This document shows positions 46,786 to 55,637 of a stretch of 64,000 bases of DNA, piece by piece. A model generated the notes under the pieces. That model was not told the origin of the DNA. It worked only from the letters and a program-made list of their open reading frames with translations, and made no database searches. Source of the stretch: Methanobrevibacter sp. GTDB lineage: Archaea; Methanobacteriota; Methanobacteria; Methanobacteriales; Methanobacteriaceae. The stretch is from positions 114,640-178,639 of the forward strand of contig NZ_JAUNXI010000001.1 of the NCBI RefSeq assembly GCF_030539875.1, in the 5' to 3' direction. Both the position numbers and the translations under genes were made by a program. Each line of letters opens with the position of its first letter. Position 1 is the first letter of the stretch.

Positions 46786-47775
46786 TTAAATTAACTCCTT
46801 AACTATTGCTTTTGTTACTTCCATTGTTGAGGAATCTCCGCCTAAATCGGGAGTTCTGACTTTACACTCTGAAATAATTTTCTCAACAGCATTTTTTATA
46901 TTATTTGAGATTTCCCATTCTCCTAAATAATCAAGCATCATTGATGCGGACAGTATCATTGAACATGGATTTGCAATGTTTTTGCCTGCAATGTCTGGTG
47001 CTGATCCATGAACCGGTTCAAATAATCCGTTATGGTCTCCTATATTTCCAGATGGGGCAAGGCCCAGTCCACCAACGAGTCCGGCACTTTCATCAGAAAG
47101 TATGTCTCCAAATAAATTGCTAGAAACAATCACATCAAAGTTTTGAGGTTGTGTAACCAGATACATGGCCATTGCATCAACATAAAAGTCTTCAGTTTTA
47201 ATTTGAGGATAATTTTGGGCTACTTTATAAAAACTTTCTTTAAAAACACCGTCGGTCTTTTTTAAAACGTTGCTTTTGTGAACGCAAGTGACCTTGTTTT
47301 CCCCTCTTTTGACACATATGTTGAATGCGACTTTAGATATTCTCTCAGATGCTTTTCGAGTAATTATTCTCTCGGCAATCATCTTATTTTTATCACCATA
47401 TTCGATTTGTGAGTATAGTCCTTCTGTATTTTCCCTAACAATTACAAAGTCAATATCATCATGAATTGAATTTACTCCTTTGTATGATTTAATAGGTCTT
47501 ACATTTGCATAAACATTAAGTTCCTTTCTTAAATTGATAATTGGGCTGGGTTGTCCGGGGGTTGATGTTGATGCTCCGAAAAGCACTGCATCACTATCCT
47601 TAGATATTTTAATGGTTTCTTCAGGTAATGTTGTACCATTTTTATTATAACAGTCAAAACCCGCTTCTCCATATTTAAAACTAAATTCCAAGTCCAGTTT
47701 ATCGAGCAAATATTCACATGCTGACATTACTTCTTTTCCTATGCCGTCTCCACTTATTACTGCAATATTATACAT
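46786..47775 (-). CDS. Isopropylmalate/homoisocitrate dehydrogenase family protein
   Basis: 329 residues of the beta-decarboxylating dehydrogenase family: VISGDGIGKEVM start, VIVRENTEGLYSQIEYG, THK-type HKSNVLKKTDG, DAMAMYLV, NLFGDILSDESAGLVGGLGLAPSGNIG and FEPVHGSAPDIAGKNIANP. Methanogens carry LeuB (leucine) and AksF (coenzyme B and 2-oxosuberate), both with these motifs, and I cannot separate them by eye. No leuCD or aks partners are visible. It leads an operon with the acyl-CoA ligase. Confidence 0.92.
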   Translation of the reverse strand: MYNIAVISGDGIGKEVMSACEYLLDKLDLEFSFKYGEAGFDCYNKNGTTLPEETIKISKDSDAVLFGASTSTPGQPSPIINLRKELNVYANVRPIKSYKGVNSIHDDIDFVIVRENTEGLYSQIEYGDKNKMIAERIITRKASERISKVAFNICVKRGENKVTCVHKSNVLKKTDGVFKESFYKVAQNYPQIKTEDFYVDAMAMYLVTQPQNFDVIVSSNLFGDILSDESAGLVGGLGLAPSGNIGDHNGLFEPVHGSAPDIAGKNIANPCSMILSASMMLDYLGEWEISNNIKNAVEKIISECKVRTPDLGGDSSTMEVTKAIVKELI

Positions 47776-47794
47776 TATTTCACTTACAACAATC

Positions 47795-47881
47795 GTTCGT
47801 ATATTAATAATATTATCTTAATTATATTTAAATGATAATTTTGTAGAAATTTGTTCGTATACTATCGAAATATTTATATGC
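47795..47881. promoter_or_regulatory. Divergent promoter region with repeated GTTCGTATA
   Basis: GTTCGTATA occurs at 47795-47803 and again at 47853-47861, the second followed by TCGAAA and a TATTTATATG box (47871-47880) that fits the archaeal BRE/TATA for the HEAT gene. Confidence 0.5.
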
Positions 47882-47940
47882 TTTAAGTTATAATTATTAA
47901 TTAAATGATGGTAAACTACCTTTGTATGTGAGGGATTGAA

Positions 47941-48405
47941 ATGGAAAATAGTATTGAAGAATTAATTGAATTATTAAATGATAAAGATGATTTTGTTGTA
48001 GAAGATGCTGTAGGGCAATTGGAGTTAAAAGGCGAGGAAGCAATCGATTATTTAATCGATGCATTATCAAACAGAAAGAAAAACATAAGATTGCATGTAG
48101 CTACTCTTTTAGGTGCATTAAATGATGAAAAAGCTATTCCTGCATTAATCAAAACATTAAAAGACAATAATAAACTTGTTAGAAGGGAAGCTTCCACTGC
48201 ACTGTCCCGTATGGGTGATGCAGCTGTTGATCCATTAATCGAAACTTTAGATGATGAAGATTGGAAAGTAAGGGGGGCAGCTGCCTGGGCACTTGGAAAT
48301 TTAGGTGATGAAAAAGCTATTCCTAAACTTGAAAAATTACTTGAAGATGAAAGCAGTTTTGTAAAAGCAGGTGCAAGAAGCGCAATTGATACAATTAAAA
48401 AATAA
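47941..48405 (+). CDS. HEAT-repeat protein
   Basis: 154 residues made of about five HEAT repeats of 31 residues (DExAIPALIKTLKDxNxxVRREAxxALxxxGD pattern). These stack into a solenoid for protein-protein contact, like PBS-lyase-type HEAT proteins. No catalytic residues. A GTGAGGG ribosome site precedes the start. Partner unknown. Confidence 0.92.
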   Translation: MENSIEELIELLNDKDDFVVEDAVGQLELKGEEAIDYLIDALSNRKKNIRLHVATLLGALNDEKAIPALIKTLKDNNKLVRREASTALSRMGDAAVDPLIETLDDEDWKVRGAAAWALGNLGDEKAIPKLEKLLEDESSFVKAGARSAIDTIKK

Positions 48406-48480
48406 ATTCTCTTTTTTTCTTCTTCTTTTTTTAATCACATTCGCCAGTAAAGTTCACTGCACAAAATTTTCTTTATTTTG

Positions 48481-48524
48481 CAATTGAAGCATTATTTTTT
48501 TAGAAATTAATTTTTGAGTCCTAG
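48481..48524. repeat. Dispersed intergenic repeat, copy 2
   Basis: Shares CAATTGAAGCATTATTTTT and ATTTTTGAGT with 42611-42653. Weak similarity extends about 35 bases upstream (AGTAAAGT in both). Confidence 0.6.
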
Positions 48525-48593
48525 CTATATCATTAATAAATTTTTAATAGCACCTGTAACAAATATCTAACTAATTTTTATATTTTTGGTGTT

Positions 48594-49178
48594 ATGATGA
48601 TAAAAATAGGAATCTTAAATTTACAAGGTGCAGTAAGTGAGCACTATGACATAACAAAAAAGGCGGCCCGGAACATGGGTGTTGACATTGTAGTTGAACC
48701 TGTAAGATATGCTGAAGATGTACAAACCTGTGACGGCATAATTATTTCTGGAGGAGAAAGTACTGTAATAGGCAAACTTATCTTTGAGAGAGGAATTGAT
48801 AAGGTAATTAAAGAAAATAATATTGCAGTATTCGGAACTTGTGCAGGGATGGTGCTGCTTGGTAAAAAAACAGACTTTGACCAGCCATTAATTGGTTTAA
48901 TGGATATTTCAGTTAAAAGAAACACTTATGGGAGACAAAAAGATTCCTTCGAATCCCCTATTGAAATATTTAATCAGGAATATCAGGGAGTATTTATTAG
49001 GGCTCCTGCTCTTGAGGGTTATGATAAATCAAAAGAGGATATTAAAGTACTGTCTGTTTTAGATGATGAAATTATAGCTATTCAGCAAGGTCACAATATT
49101 GCCATTTCATTCCATCCGGAACTTACACATGATACTTTAATTCATGAGTACTTCATCAATGAAGTGCTCAATCAGTAA
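48594..49178 (+). CDS. pdxT: Pyridoxal 5'-phosphate synthase glutaminase subunit
   Basis: 194 residues of the class I glutamine amidotransferase fold. GILNLQGAVSEH at the start, GIIISGGESTVIGKL, the nucleophile in FGTCAGM and the His-Glu pair in SFHPELTHD match PdxT. It releases ammonia from glutamine for PdxS. PdxS is not in this window. The second ATG at 48597 is an equally possible start. Confidence 0.94.
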   Translation: MMIKIGILNLQGAVSEHYDITKKAARNMGVDIVVEPVRYAEDVQTCDGIIISGGESTVIGKLIFERGIDKVIKENNIAVFGTCAGMVLLGKKTDFDQPLIGLMDISVKRNTYGRQKDSFESPIEIFNQEYQGVFIRAPALEGYDKSKEDIKVLSVLDDEIIAIQQGHNIAISFHPELTHDTLIHEYFINEVLNQ

Positions 49179-49188
49179 AAATCTTTTT

Positions 49189-49722
49189 TTATTTATTTTC
49201 TAAAAGTTCAAAGATTTCATCTACGGTACTGGCTTTTTTAAATGTTTTGGATGGTTTATATAGGAATCCTTTTTGATTCATTTCATCAAGCATTTCAAAC
49301 ATTTTTTCATAAAAATTGTCAATATTAAAGATAATGATGTCTTTATTGTGCTGTTCGAGTTTTTTTAATGTAATAGCTTCAAAAAATTCGTCTAAAGTGC
49401 CCATTCCGCCCGGTGCAACAATAATTGCATCGGAATTTTCCAAAAACTTATTCTTTCTCTCATCCATTGATTCGACATAAATAAATCGGGTGCATTCATC
49501 GCAGAGAGGTTCAAAATTTTCAATCCACTTGGGAGCAATTCCTATTGATTTCCCGTCATTGTCATGAACTCCCTTAGCACATGAACCCATTATTCCACTG
49601 TCTCCTCCACCAAAAACAAGAGTATGTCCTTTCTGAGCCATTATACAGCCTAATTCATAAGTGGCATCTGTATATATTTTATTTATATCTTCGCTTCCTG
49701 ATCCATACACGCATATTCTCAT
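49189..49722 (-). CDS. LOG/TIGR00730-family Rossmann-fold protein
   Basis: 177 residues with CVYGSGSEDINKIY, VFGGGDSGIMGSCAKGVHDNDG and the family's PGGMGTLDEFFEAITLKKLEQH. Members hydrolyse nucleotide 5'-monophosphates (LOG, cytokinin-type phosphoribohydrolases). Here the role is probably nucleotide turnover; it was not inferred further. Second gene of a two-gene minus-strand operon, 10 bases after the DUF2115 gene. Confidence 0.88.
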   Translation of the reverse strand: MRICVYGSGSEDINKIYTDATYELGCIMAQKGHTLVFGGGDSGIMGSCAKGVHDNDGKSIGIAPKWIENFEPLCDECTRFIYVESMDERKNKFLENSDAIIVAPGGMGTLDEFFEAITLKKLEQHNKDIIIFNIDNFYEKMFEMLDEMNQKGFLYKPSKTFKKASTVDEIFELLENK

Positions 49723-49732
49723 AAAATCAACT

Positions 49733-50287
49733 CTAAATATCCGGTGTCTGTTCTGCTAAGCATAAATGACAAACTGCATTGATATTATCTTTCTGATTGT
49801 CCTTAACCGGACATAAAAATTTCCCATTTCTCTCCTCTACCTTTAAACTTCCTGGAAATTCACTTCCCACAGGATGTATGGGCTCTTCTAAAATGAATGT
49901 AGTGTATAATGATGTAATGACATAAATTAATGGAAATTTATCATCTTTTGAAGCGCTCAGTCTTTCTTTTTCAAACACTCTCTCAAGCATTGGAAATGAT
50001 TTCTCAAAAGCCACTTTATCAATATTTGCTTCGTAATCATAGTCTTCTTTTTCCAGAACTTCTTTCATTCTCATGATAAAATATTTTATATAAACTTTCA
50101 GATATTTTTCACGATACTTGACATGAACGAATTCTCCATCCTTTCTCATATATGCTGTAGCCATCATTAAATCATATACTGAAATAATGCCGGCATACTT
50201 TTTAAGTATATTCATCAATTCTTCTTTTGTAATGTTTTCATTTGGAGATAATTGCCTAAGTTCAACCAATATGTATTCGCTTTCCAT
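49733..50287 (-). CDS. DUF2115/UPF0305 family protein
   Basis: 184 residues, mostly helical, with four C-terminal cysteine or zinc-type positions (FLCPVKDNQ...AVCHLCLAEQ) and a conserved GSEFPGSLKVEE segment. This matches my memory of the methanogen family DUF2115. No biochemical role is known to me; the cysteines suggest a metal site. Confidence 0.82.
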   Translation of the reverse strand: MESEYILVELRQLSPNENITKEELMNILKKYAGIISVYDLMMATAYMRKDGEFVHVKYREKYLKVYIKYFIMRMKEVLEKEDYDYEANIDKVAFEKSFPMLERVFEKERLSASKDDKFPLIYVITSLYTTFILEEPIHPVGSEFPGSLKVEERNGKFLCPVKDNQKDNINAVCHLCLAEQTPDI

Positions 50288-50360
50288 GTTTTTTATTATA
50301 ATGATTTAATTAATAAATACTTTTAATATTATAAACATCTAAATAAATATGAGGTAAATC

Positions 50361-51005
50361 ATGTCTGAAGATTTTATGGAAATTACAAAAGAAGAGATTG
50401 AAAATATAGAAAATGCACTTAAAACAAATGCTGATTATAAACTGAACAATGTCAAATTTGATGTTAAATCTTTTGAAAAAGGAAAGGAAATTAGCATGAT
50501 TCAACATGTTGTAAATGTGGAAAATGAATTGATTTTCCAAACAAAAGAGGAAAACGGCAAATATTTTATCTCAGAGATATTCGGTTTATTTATGGACAAT
50601 ATTTTAAATGGAAATGTTTCAAGAGATGTTTTCCAGTCAGTAAGCAGTTATTTCCATGAAGTTATTGAAGACGAAACTGATGATTTTGAATATGAAAAAG
50701 AGGAACTGATAAACTTTTTGGTTTTAACCGAAGAATATAATGCTAATCAGCTTGAAATCGATTTGGATCCATCAAAAATACGTCAGGATTATAAAAAAGA
50801 TTATGATAGAATTTATAGTGATGATTCTTTAAACAGGGTTCAAAAGAGTCTTGCTTTAAAAGAGTTGGTTCACATGTCCATATGTCAGGTGGTTGATGAT
50901 ATTGAGCTGTTCTTTACAAGACCCTATGATTTAACTCCCGAAGAGCATGCTGAAAAAACCCGCCAGGAAAAAATAGCTGCCGATAAGGAAGTACAATTAT
51001 CATAA
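50361..51005 (+). CDS. Hypothetical acidic protein (214 aa)
   Basis: A soluble, strongly acidic protein with no cysteine pairs except one late Cys. Two parts can be seen: a beta-rich first half ending about residue 70 and a helical second half with a charged C-terminal segment (PEEHAEKTRQEKIAADKE). An AGGTAAATC site precedes the start. No family recognised. Next gene is an apparent winged-helix-like protein on the same strand. Confidence 0.75.
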   Translation: MSEDFMEITKEEIENIENALKTNADYKLNNVKFDVKSFEKGKEISMIQHVVNVENELIFQTKEENGKYFISEIFGLFMDNILNGNVSRDVFQSVSSYFHEVIEDETDDFEYEKEELINFLVLTEEYNANQLEIDLDPSKIRQDYKKDYDRIYSDDSLNRVQKSLALKELVHMSICQVVDDIELFFTRPYDLTPEEHAEKTRQEKIAADKEVQLS

Positions 51006-51061
51006 ATATTTAAGTAATATTACTTAGATAATATATTATTATAAACTTGTCAACTGATTAT

Positions 51062-51529
51062 ATGATAAATATTACTAAAAAAGAAGAGGTTGTTTTAGAC
51101 CAGATTAAAATATTCAACATTGAATATCCTGATGGGATTCCAGTTGATATTTTGAAAAAGGAACTGGGATTTCATGAGTATGATTTGGTTCAGATTCTCG
51201 AAGAGCTTCAAAATAAAGATTTGGTTGATTTTTCCGATAATAAAGTCAGTTTGTCGAAAAGCGAAAAGGAAATTAATACAGTTAATTCTAAAAAAGATAT
51301 TAAAGAGTTGGAATTAAACTTAAAAGAAGAGGAATCATATAAATTAATTAAAAGTTTGGTTGATGATAAAAATTTGATTTCAAAATACACTCTTGAGGGT
51401 TATCTGCTTTATGGTGATTTGAAACTTACTAATTTTAGAATGTACCATATCATTTTGTCCCTTCAGAATAAGGGGCTCTTAAAATTAATCAATAAGGCCG
51501 ATGGGGAATATTATCTGTTGGTTGAATAA
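51062..51529 (+). CDS. Hypothetical protein, possible tandem winged-helix
   Basis: 155 residues from ATG 51062; an in-frame TTG at 51047 is possible. The N-terminal half reads like a winged helix (EEVVLDQIKIFNIEYPDGIPVDILKKELG, then DLVQILEELQNKDLVDF and a basic wing). The C-terminal half repeats the plan (LIKSLVDDKN...YHIILSLQNKGLLKLI). That suggests a DNA-binding regulator. No ligand domain. Confidence 0.68.
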   Translation: MINITKKEEVVLDQIKIFNIEYPDGIPVDILKKELGFHEYDLVQILEELQNKDLVDFSDNKVSLSKSEKEINTVNSKKDIKELELNLKEEESYKLIKSLVDDKNLISKYTLEGYLLYGDLKLTNFRMYHIILSLQNKGLLKLINKADGEYYLLVE

Positions 51530-51646
51530 TATTTTCTCTATTTTTTATTATTATGAGTAATATTATTTTATTATTTAATCATAATATTTATATAATCTAA
51601 ATTCTATATGTATAAATAACAATTGATGTTTTAATGCGTGTATAAT

Positions 51647-52102
51647 ATGATGAGAATAAGTATGTCTTTACCAAAAAAATTACTAGCCGATTTTGATGAA
51701 GTTTTAAAAGATAGAGGATATCAATCTCGTTCAAAAGGAATTCGTGATGCACTTCAGGATTATATTGTAAGATATCAATGGATGAATTCTATGGAAGGGG
51801 AAAGAATTGGTATTGTAACTATTATTTATGATCACCATTATACTGGTGTTATGGAAAATTTAGCTGAAATCCAGCATAGTTTCAGAAATGAAATCAATAC
51901 CAGCATGCATATTCACATGACTGACAAGTATTGTATGGAAATTGTAGTTGTTAATGGAGATATTGCTGAAATTCGTGATTTAACTGAAAGAATCATGAGG
52001 CTTAAAGGGGTTGAACACGTAAAACTTACAAGTACAGCAAATGGTGAAGATTTCCACGAACCCGGTCAGTCTCATGACCACCATCATTATCACCACCATT
52101 AA
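51647..52102 (+). CDS. nikR: Nickel-responsive regulator with His-rich tail
   Basis: 151 residues from ATG 51647 (GTG 51638 is a weaker alternative). N-terminal ribbon-helix-helix (MRISMSLPKKLLADFDEVLKD, SRSKGIRDAL) binds DNA; the ACT-type domain holds the nickel ligands in HIHMTDKYCMEIVV (His-x-His and the later Cys) plus YDHHYTG. The last 15 residues end in a HDHHHYHHH cluster that is not part of the core and may hold extra Ni2+. It controls nickel uptake in other organisms; a hydrogenase maturation protease lies two genes downstream. Confidence 0.95.
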   Translation: MMRISMSLPKKLLADFDEVLKDRGYQSRSKGIRDALQDYIVRYQWMNSMEGERIGIVTIIYDHHYTGVMENLAEIQHSFRNEINTSMHIHMTDKYCMEIVVVNGDIAEIRDLTERIMRLKGVEHVKLTSTANGEDFHEPGQSHDHHHYHHH

Positions 52103-52117
52103 TTCTTTTTTTTTAAC

Positions 52118-52885
52118 ATGAAATTTAAAACAACGCCTTATCATTTTGATTTACTAAAAGATAATGACAGGTTGTCCGTTTTTTTTCAAGCTATTGATGA
52201 TTATGAAGGGAACATGGATTTGGCTTATGATTTAGGTTGTGGAAGCGGCGTTTTATCCTATTTTTTAAGCAAATATTTCAATGAAGTTATTTCTCTTGAA
52301 ATTGATGAAAAGGCATATGAATGCGCCAGGGAAAACTTAAGTTCATTCGACAATACTGAAGTAATCAACAGTGATGTTTTAGAGTATGATTTCACAAAAA
52401 AAGCAGATTTAATTGTTTGTGAAATGTTAGACACCGCATTAATAGATGAGGAGGAAATCCCAGTTCTTAACCATGCTAAAAAATTTTTAAAAGAAAACGG
52501 CAAAATCATACCTCAGGGAATTATCAACACGGTTGAACTTGTAAATCTTGAAAGGCATTATATTCATTGGGATGAAGGAGCGAATTATGAAGAGTATTCA
52601 AAACCTGTTGTTTATTCCGAATTTAATTTTTTAAATGATATTAAACCGGAATTTGATATTGATTTAACCTTAAAAACAGATAAATCAGGTACAGTTAACG
52701 GATTGATGATTACAACCTACACTAAACTTACAGACAACTTAATTGTTGGACCTCTGCCTATGTTGAATCCGCCATTATTGATTCCATTGGAAGAAAAATC
52801 AGTAAAGGTAAACGATTTAATAAATATAAAACTAAAATATATAATGGGAAATGGTATTGAAACTATTAAAACAGAATATTATTAG
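52118..52885 (+). CDS. PRMT-like SAM-dependent methyltransferase
   Basis: 255 residues with motif I AYDLGCGSGVLSYFL, motif II VISLEIDEKAYECA and a double-E-like loop LIVCEMLDTALIDEEEIPV. After the Rossmann domain comes a C-terminal beta-rich part, as in protein arginine or related methyltransferases. Substrate unknown. It lies 15 bases after nikR and 5 before the protease gene, so it is operonic with them. Confidence 0.85.
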   Translation: MKFKTTPYHFDLLKDNDRLSVFFQAIDDYEGNMDLAYDLGCGSGVLSYFLSKYFNEVISLEIDEKAYECARENLSSFDNTEVINSDVLEYDFTKKADLIVCEMLDTALIDEEEIPVLNHAKKFLKENGKIIPQGIINTVELVNLERHYIHWDEGANYEEYSKPVVYSEFNFLNDIKPEFDIDLTLKTDKSGTVNGLMITTYTKLTDNLIVGPLPMLNPPLLIPLEEKSVKVNDLINIKLKYIMGNGIETIKTEYY

Positions 52886-52890
52886 GTGAT

Positions 52891-53376
52891 ATGTTGTCTT
52901 TTGATTCAGATTTAAAGGAATTTTTAACCGGTTTTAAAAAATTAATCATATTAGGTGTTGGTAATGAGCTTAAAAGCGATGATGGTGTCGGTCCGTTTAT
53001 TATTAATAAATTAATTGAAGAAAACTTCGAAAAGGATAATGTATTGCTAATAAATTCAAAGACGGTTCCTGAAAATTATACTGGCAAAATTAGAAAGGAA
53101 CAGCCGAGTCATGTAATTATTGTTGATGCATGTTTAATGGGAGCTCAACCCGGAGATATTAAAATTGTTGACGAAAAGGACTTTGTAAATATCGGCATTT
53201 CAACCCATTCAATGTCATTGTCATATTTTGTCAAATATTTGCAGAAAAGCATGGATTTTAAGATAATATTTGTTGGAATCGAACCCGAAACTATGGACTG
53301 GGGTGAAAATCCCACTTTAAATGTTGAGAAAACCGCTTATGATTTTATTAATTTATTAAAAGGATGTGTATTATGA
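52891..53376 (+). CDS. Hydrogenase maturation protease (HycI/FrcD type)
   Basis: 161 residues with ILGVGNELKSDDGVGPFI at the N-terminus (Asp-x-Gly-Val-Gly nickel-site segment), IVDACLMGAQPGDIKI and THSMSLSYFVKYL. These enzymes sense nickel in the large subunit of a [NiFe]-hydrogenase and clip its C-terminal tail. The gene overlaps the next by 4 bases (ATGA). Which hydrogenase it serves cannot be told here. Confidence 0.92.
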   Translation: MLSFDSDLKEFLTGFKKLIILGVGNELKSDDGVGPFIINKLIEENFEKDNVLLINSKTVPENYTGKIRKEQPSHVIIVDACLMGAQPGDIKIVDEKDFVNIGISTHSMSLSYFVKYLQKSMDFKIIFVGIEPETMDWGENPTLNVEKTAYDFINLLKGCVL

Positions 53377-54467
53377 AGTTATTATTCATTGGTTCAAGAT
53401 TATACGATGATATCGATTGGTATGTTAAAAGTAAAAACATAGAAAGTGTTTTAACAGAATCTAATGAAGATGCAATTAATTTAGATTTGCCTGATCAAGT
53501 ATTTATCGTCCCCCGTGGAATGGAAGGTCCAAAACAAGTGGCATTGATGCACAATGTTGATGCAATTGTTCCATTAATAGGAATAGATCCTCCATTAATT
53601 GACATTGCCCGTATGAAAGAAGAGGTTGAAGGGGAATTTGGAATTCCCGTAATTGCAGCCGGGGTTAATGCGGTTGAACTGACCTCCGATAAAATTAAAA
53701 CTAAAGAATTTTATCAGGAAATAGGCGTTGTGACTCCGGATTATCAAATTTTAAACAGTCCTGAAGATTTAACATTGGATTTTCCGGTTGTGTTAAAGCA
53801 GGGTGAGGGTCAGGGTGGAAAGGATATTAAAATAGCCAAATCCATTGAGGATGTTGATGAATACTTTGAAGAATTTAATCAGGCTTTATGCGAAGAGTTT
53901 ATTGAAGGGTCTGAAATTTCTATTGAAGTATTGGGGTATAATGGAGAATATGTTGCTTTGCCTCCAATTTATAAGGGTGAAACAACTTTGGAAGGAACAC
54001 ATCCGTTAAATAAAGTTAAAACAGGACCTTGTATGGTTCGCGGATTGGATAATAATTTAGTGCAGCATGTTGCCTATCAGGTTGCTAAAAACTTGGCATC
54101 CGATGGCATTTTTGAGATGGATTTCATGTATTCTGCTAAAAAAAACCAATTATATGCTATTGAAGTAAATACACGTCCTAACGGCACAAGATATTTAACT
54201 ACAGCTACTTGTGGTGTTAATTCATTATGCGAATTAGTTAATATGGCAATTGGTGAGTTTTCATTGTCTGATATTTCAGATAAACTAAAATATTATTATT
54301 CTACCGAAATTCCTGTTGGCAATTATGAAGGTCCGGCTCCAAATGTGCCTGTAAAGTCATTTGAATATAATGATTTTGTTGTTCATGGTCCAACTGATTA
54401 TCAAAGAGTCACTGCAAGGGCAAATTCAAAAGAAGACCTTGAAAAATTAATTGAAAAATTAGTATAA
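53373..54467 (+). CDS. ATP-grasp (CarB-like) ligase, likely cell-wall related
   Basis: 364 residues. N-terminal Rossmann-like preATP domain (KLLFIGSRLYDD), then ATP-grasp blocks FPVVLKQGEGQGGKDI, ALCEEFIEGSEISIEVLGYNGEYVALP, GIFEMDFMYSAK and AIEVNTRPNGTRYLTTATCGVN. Such enzymes form amide or acyl-phosphate bonds with a carboxylate substrate. Directly downstream are an MraY-like transferase and a Mur ligase, so I infer a pseudomurein peptide or precursor step. GGATGTG precedes ATG 53373. Confidence 0.85.
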   Translation: MKLLFIGSRLYDDIDWYVKSKNIESVLTESNEDAINLDLPDQVFIVPRGMEGPKQVALMHNVDAIVPLIGIDPPLIDIARMKEEVEGEFGIPVIAAGVNAVELTSDKIKTKEFYQEIGVVTPDYQILNSPEDLTLDFPVVLKQGEGQGGKDIKIAKSIEDVDEYFEEFNQALCEEFIEGSEISIEVLGYNGEYVALPPIYKGETTLEGTHPLNKVKTGPCMVRGLDNNLVQHVAYQVAKNLASDGIFEMDFMYSAKKNQLYAIEVNTRPNGTRYLTTATCGVNSLCELVNMAIGEFSLSDISDKLKYYYSTEIPVGNYEGPAPNVPVKSFEYNDFVVHGPTDYQRVTARANSKEDLEKLIEKLV

Positions 54468-54544
54468 GTTCATGTTATAAGTTATAATTATATACTATTA
54501 CCAATAGATAATTTATTAGTTTAGAAGATTTATTGTGTGGTAAA

Positions 54545-55615
54545 ATGAATTATACAGATATTTCAATCCTTTTTTTAATAACATTATGTGCCACTATATT
54601 ATTCACATGGTATGTTAAAAGGATATTACTTAAGGCAAGGATTGCGGATAATCCGATTGTTAGCGAACATAGACATAAGAGCGGTACTCCAACAATGGGA
54701 GGTATTGCATTCTTATTTACAATTTCCCTATTAATTGCATTATATTATCAAAATACGCCAATTTTAATAGTGTCTTTTATAATGCTTGCAGGGGGAATTG
54801 TAGGTTGGGTCGACGATTTAATTGGTCTTAAGGTTAAGGAAGTTCAAAAAATTGTTGTAAATGTTTCTGATGAAATTGTCACTCTTGGAAGATTGGATGT
54901 TGAACCTGATGAGGAAGTCCGTGTAGCTACTCCTAAAGCAAAGGCCGAAGTAGATGATTTGCTTAAAAAGGGTAAAGTTGAAGTTATTGGAGAAGTTCCG
55001 ATTAAAACAGAACCGGAAGAACTTGAAAAAATTATATGTCAAATTGTATTGGGGTTGTTCTTGGGTTTAACAGGTGTTGTTACTTCTATTGGAGGTTTTC
55101 AATTAGGTATATTGGCAATTCCAGTAGTTGTAATAGCTATTCTCGGATGTATTAATTCAGTTAATCTTATTGATGGGATGGATGGTCTTGCAGCAGGTAT
55201 TGTGGGTATTGCTTCATTTGCTTGTTGTGCATATGGCTATTTATTCGGATGTGCAAATACTATTGCGCCATTTTTAATTCTTGCAGGATTATGTTTAGGA
55301 TTTTTAGTATTTAATAAATATCCTGCTTCAATATTTATGGGGGATACAGGATCATTTGTACTGGGTACCGGCTATGCAGCAGCTGTTTTAGTATGTGACA
55401 TGCCTTATTTTGGTGTGCTTGCATTGGGCGTGCCGATTATTTCAGTTGTCGTTAGTCTGCTTCACAGAGCACATATCATCAAATTGCCCGTAGAACCTCT
55501 ACATCACACTTTAAATCATTATGGCATGTCTGAGGTAAAAATTATATTAAGTTATTGGGGATTCACAGTTTTATTATGTATAATAGGTATTCTTGCTAAG
55601 ATGTACCTATTCTAA
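54545..55615 (+). CDS. MraY-like phospho-sugar transferase (glycosyltransferase 4 family)
   Basis: 356 residues with about ten membrane helices. Motifs SEHRHKSGTPTMGG (about 38-51), GWVDDLIGL with the Asp pair, NLIDGMDGLAAGI and FMGDTGSFVLG match the MraY/WecA superfamily, and HRAHIIKLPVEPLHHTLNHYG matches the MraY C-terminal histidine motif. It should move a UDP-linked sugar peptide to a polyprenyl phosphate. A hydrophilic insertion of about 70 residues lies between TM helices (about 98-165). Start chosen at ATG 54545 over TTG 54533. Confidence 0.9.
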   Translation: MNYTDISILFLITLCATILFTWYVKRILLKARIADNPIVSEHRHKSGTPTMGGIAFLFTISLLIALYYQNTPILIVSFIMLAGGIVGWVDDLIGLKVKEVQKIVVNVSDEIVTLGRLDVEPDEEVRVATPKAKAEVDDLLKKGKVEVIGEVPIKTEPEELEKIICQIVLGLFLGLTGVVTSIGGFQLGILAIPVVVIAILGCINSVNLIDGMDGLAAGIVGIASFACCAYGYLFGCANTIAPFLILAGLCLGFLVFNKYPASIFMGDTGSFVLGTGYAAAVLVCDMPYFGVLALGVPIISVVVSLLHRAHIIKLPVEPLHHTLNHYGMSEVKIILSYWGFTVLLCIIGILAKMYLF

Positions 55616-55637
55616 TTGCTTTTTTTAGGGGATTTAT

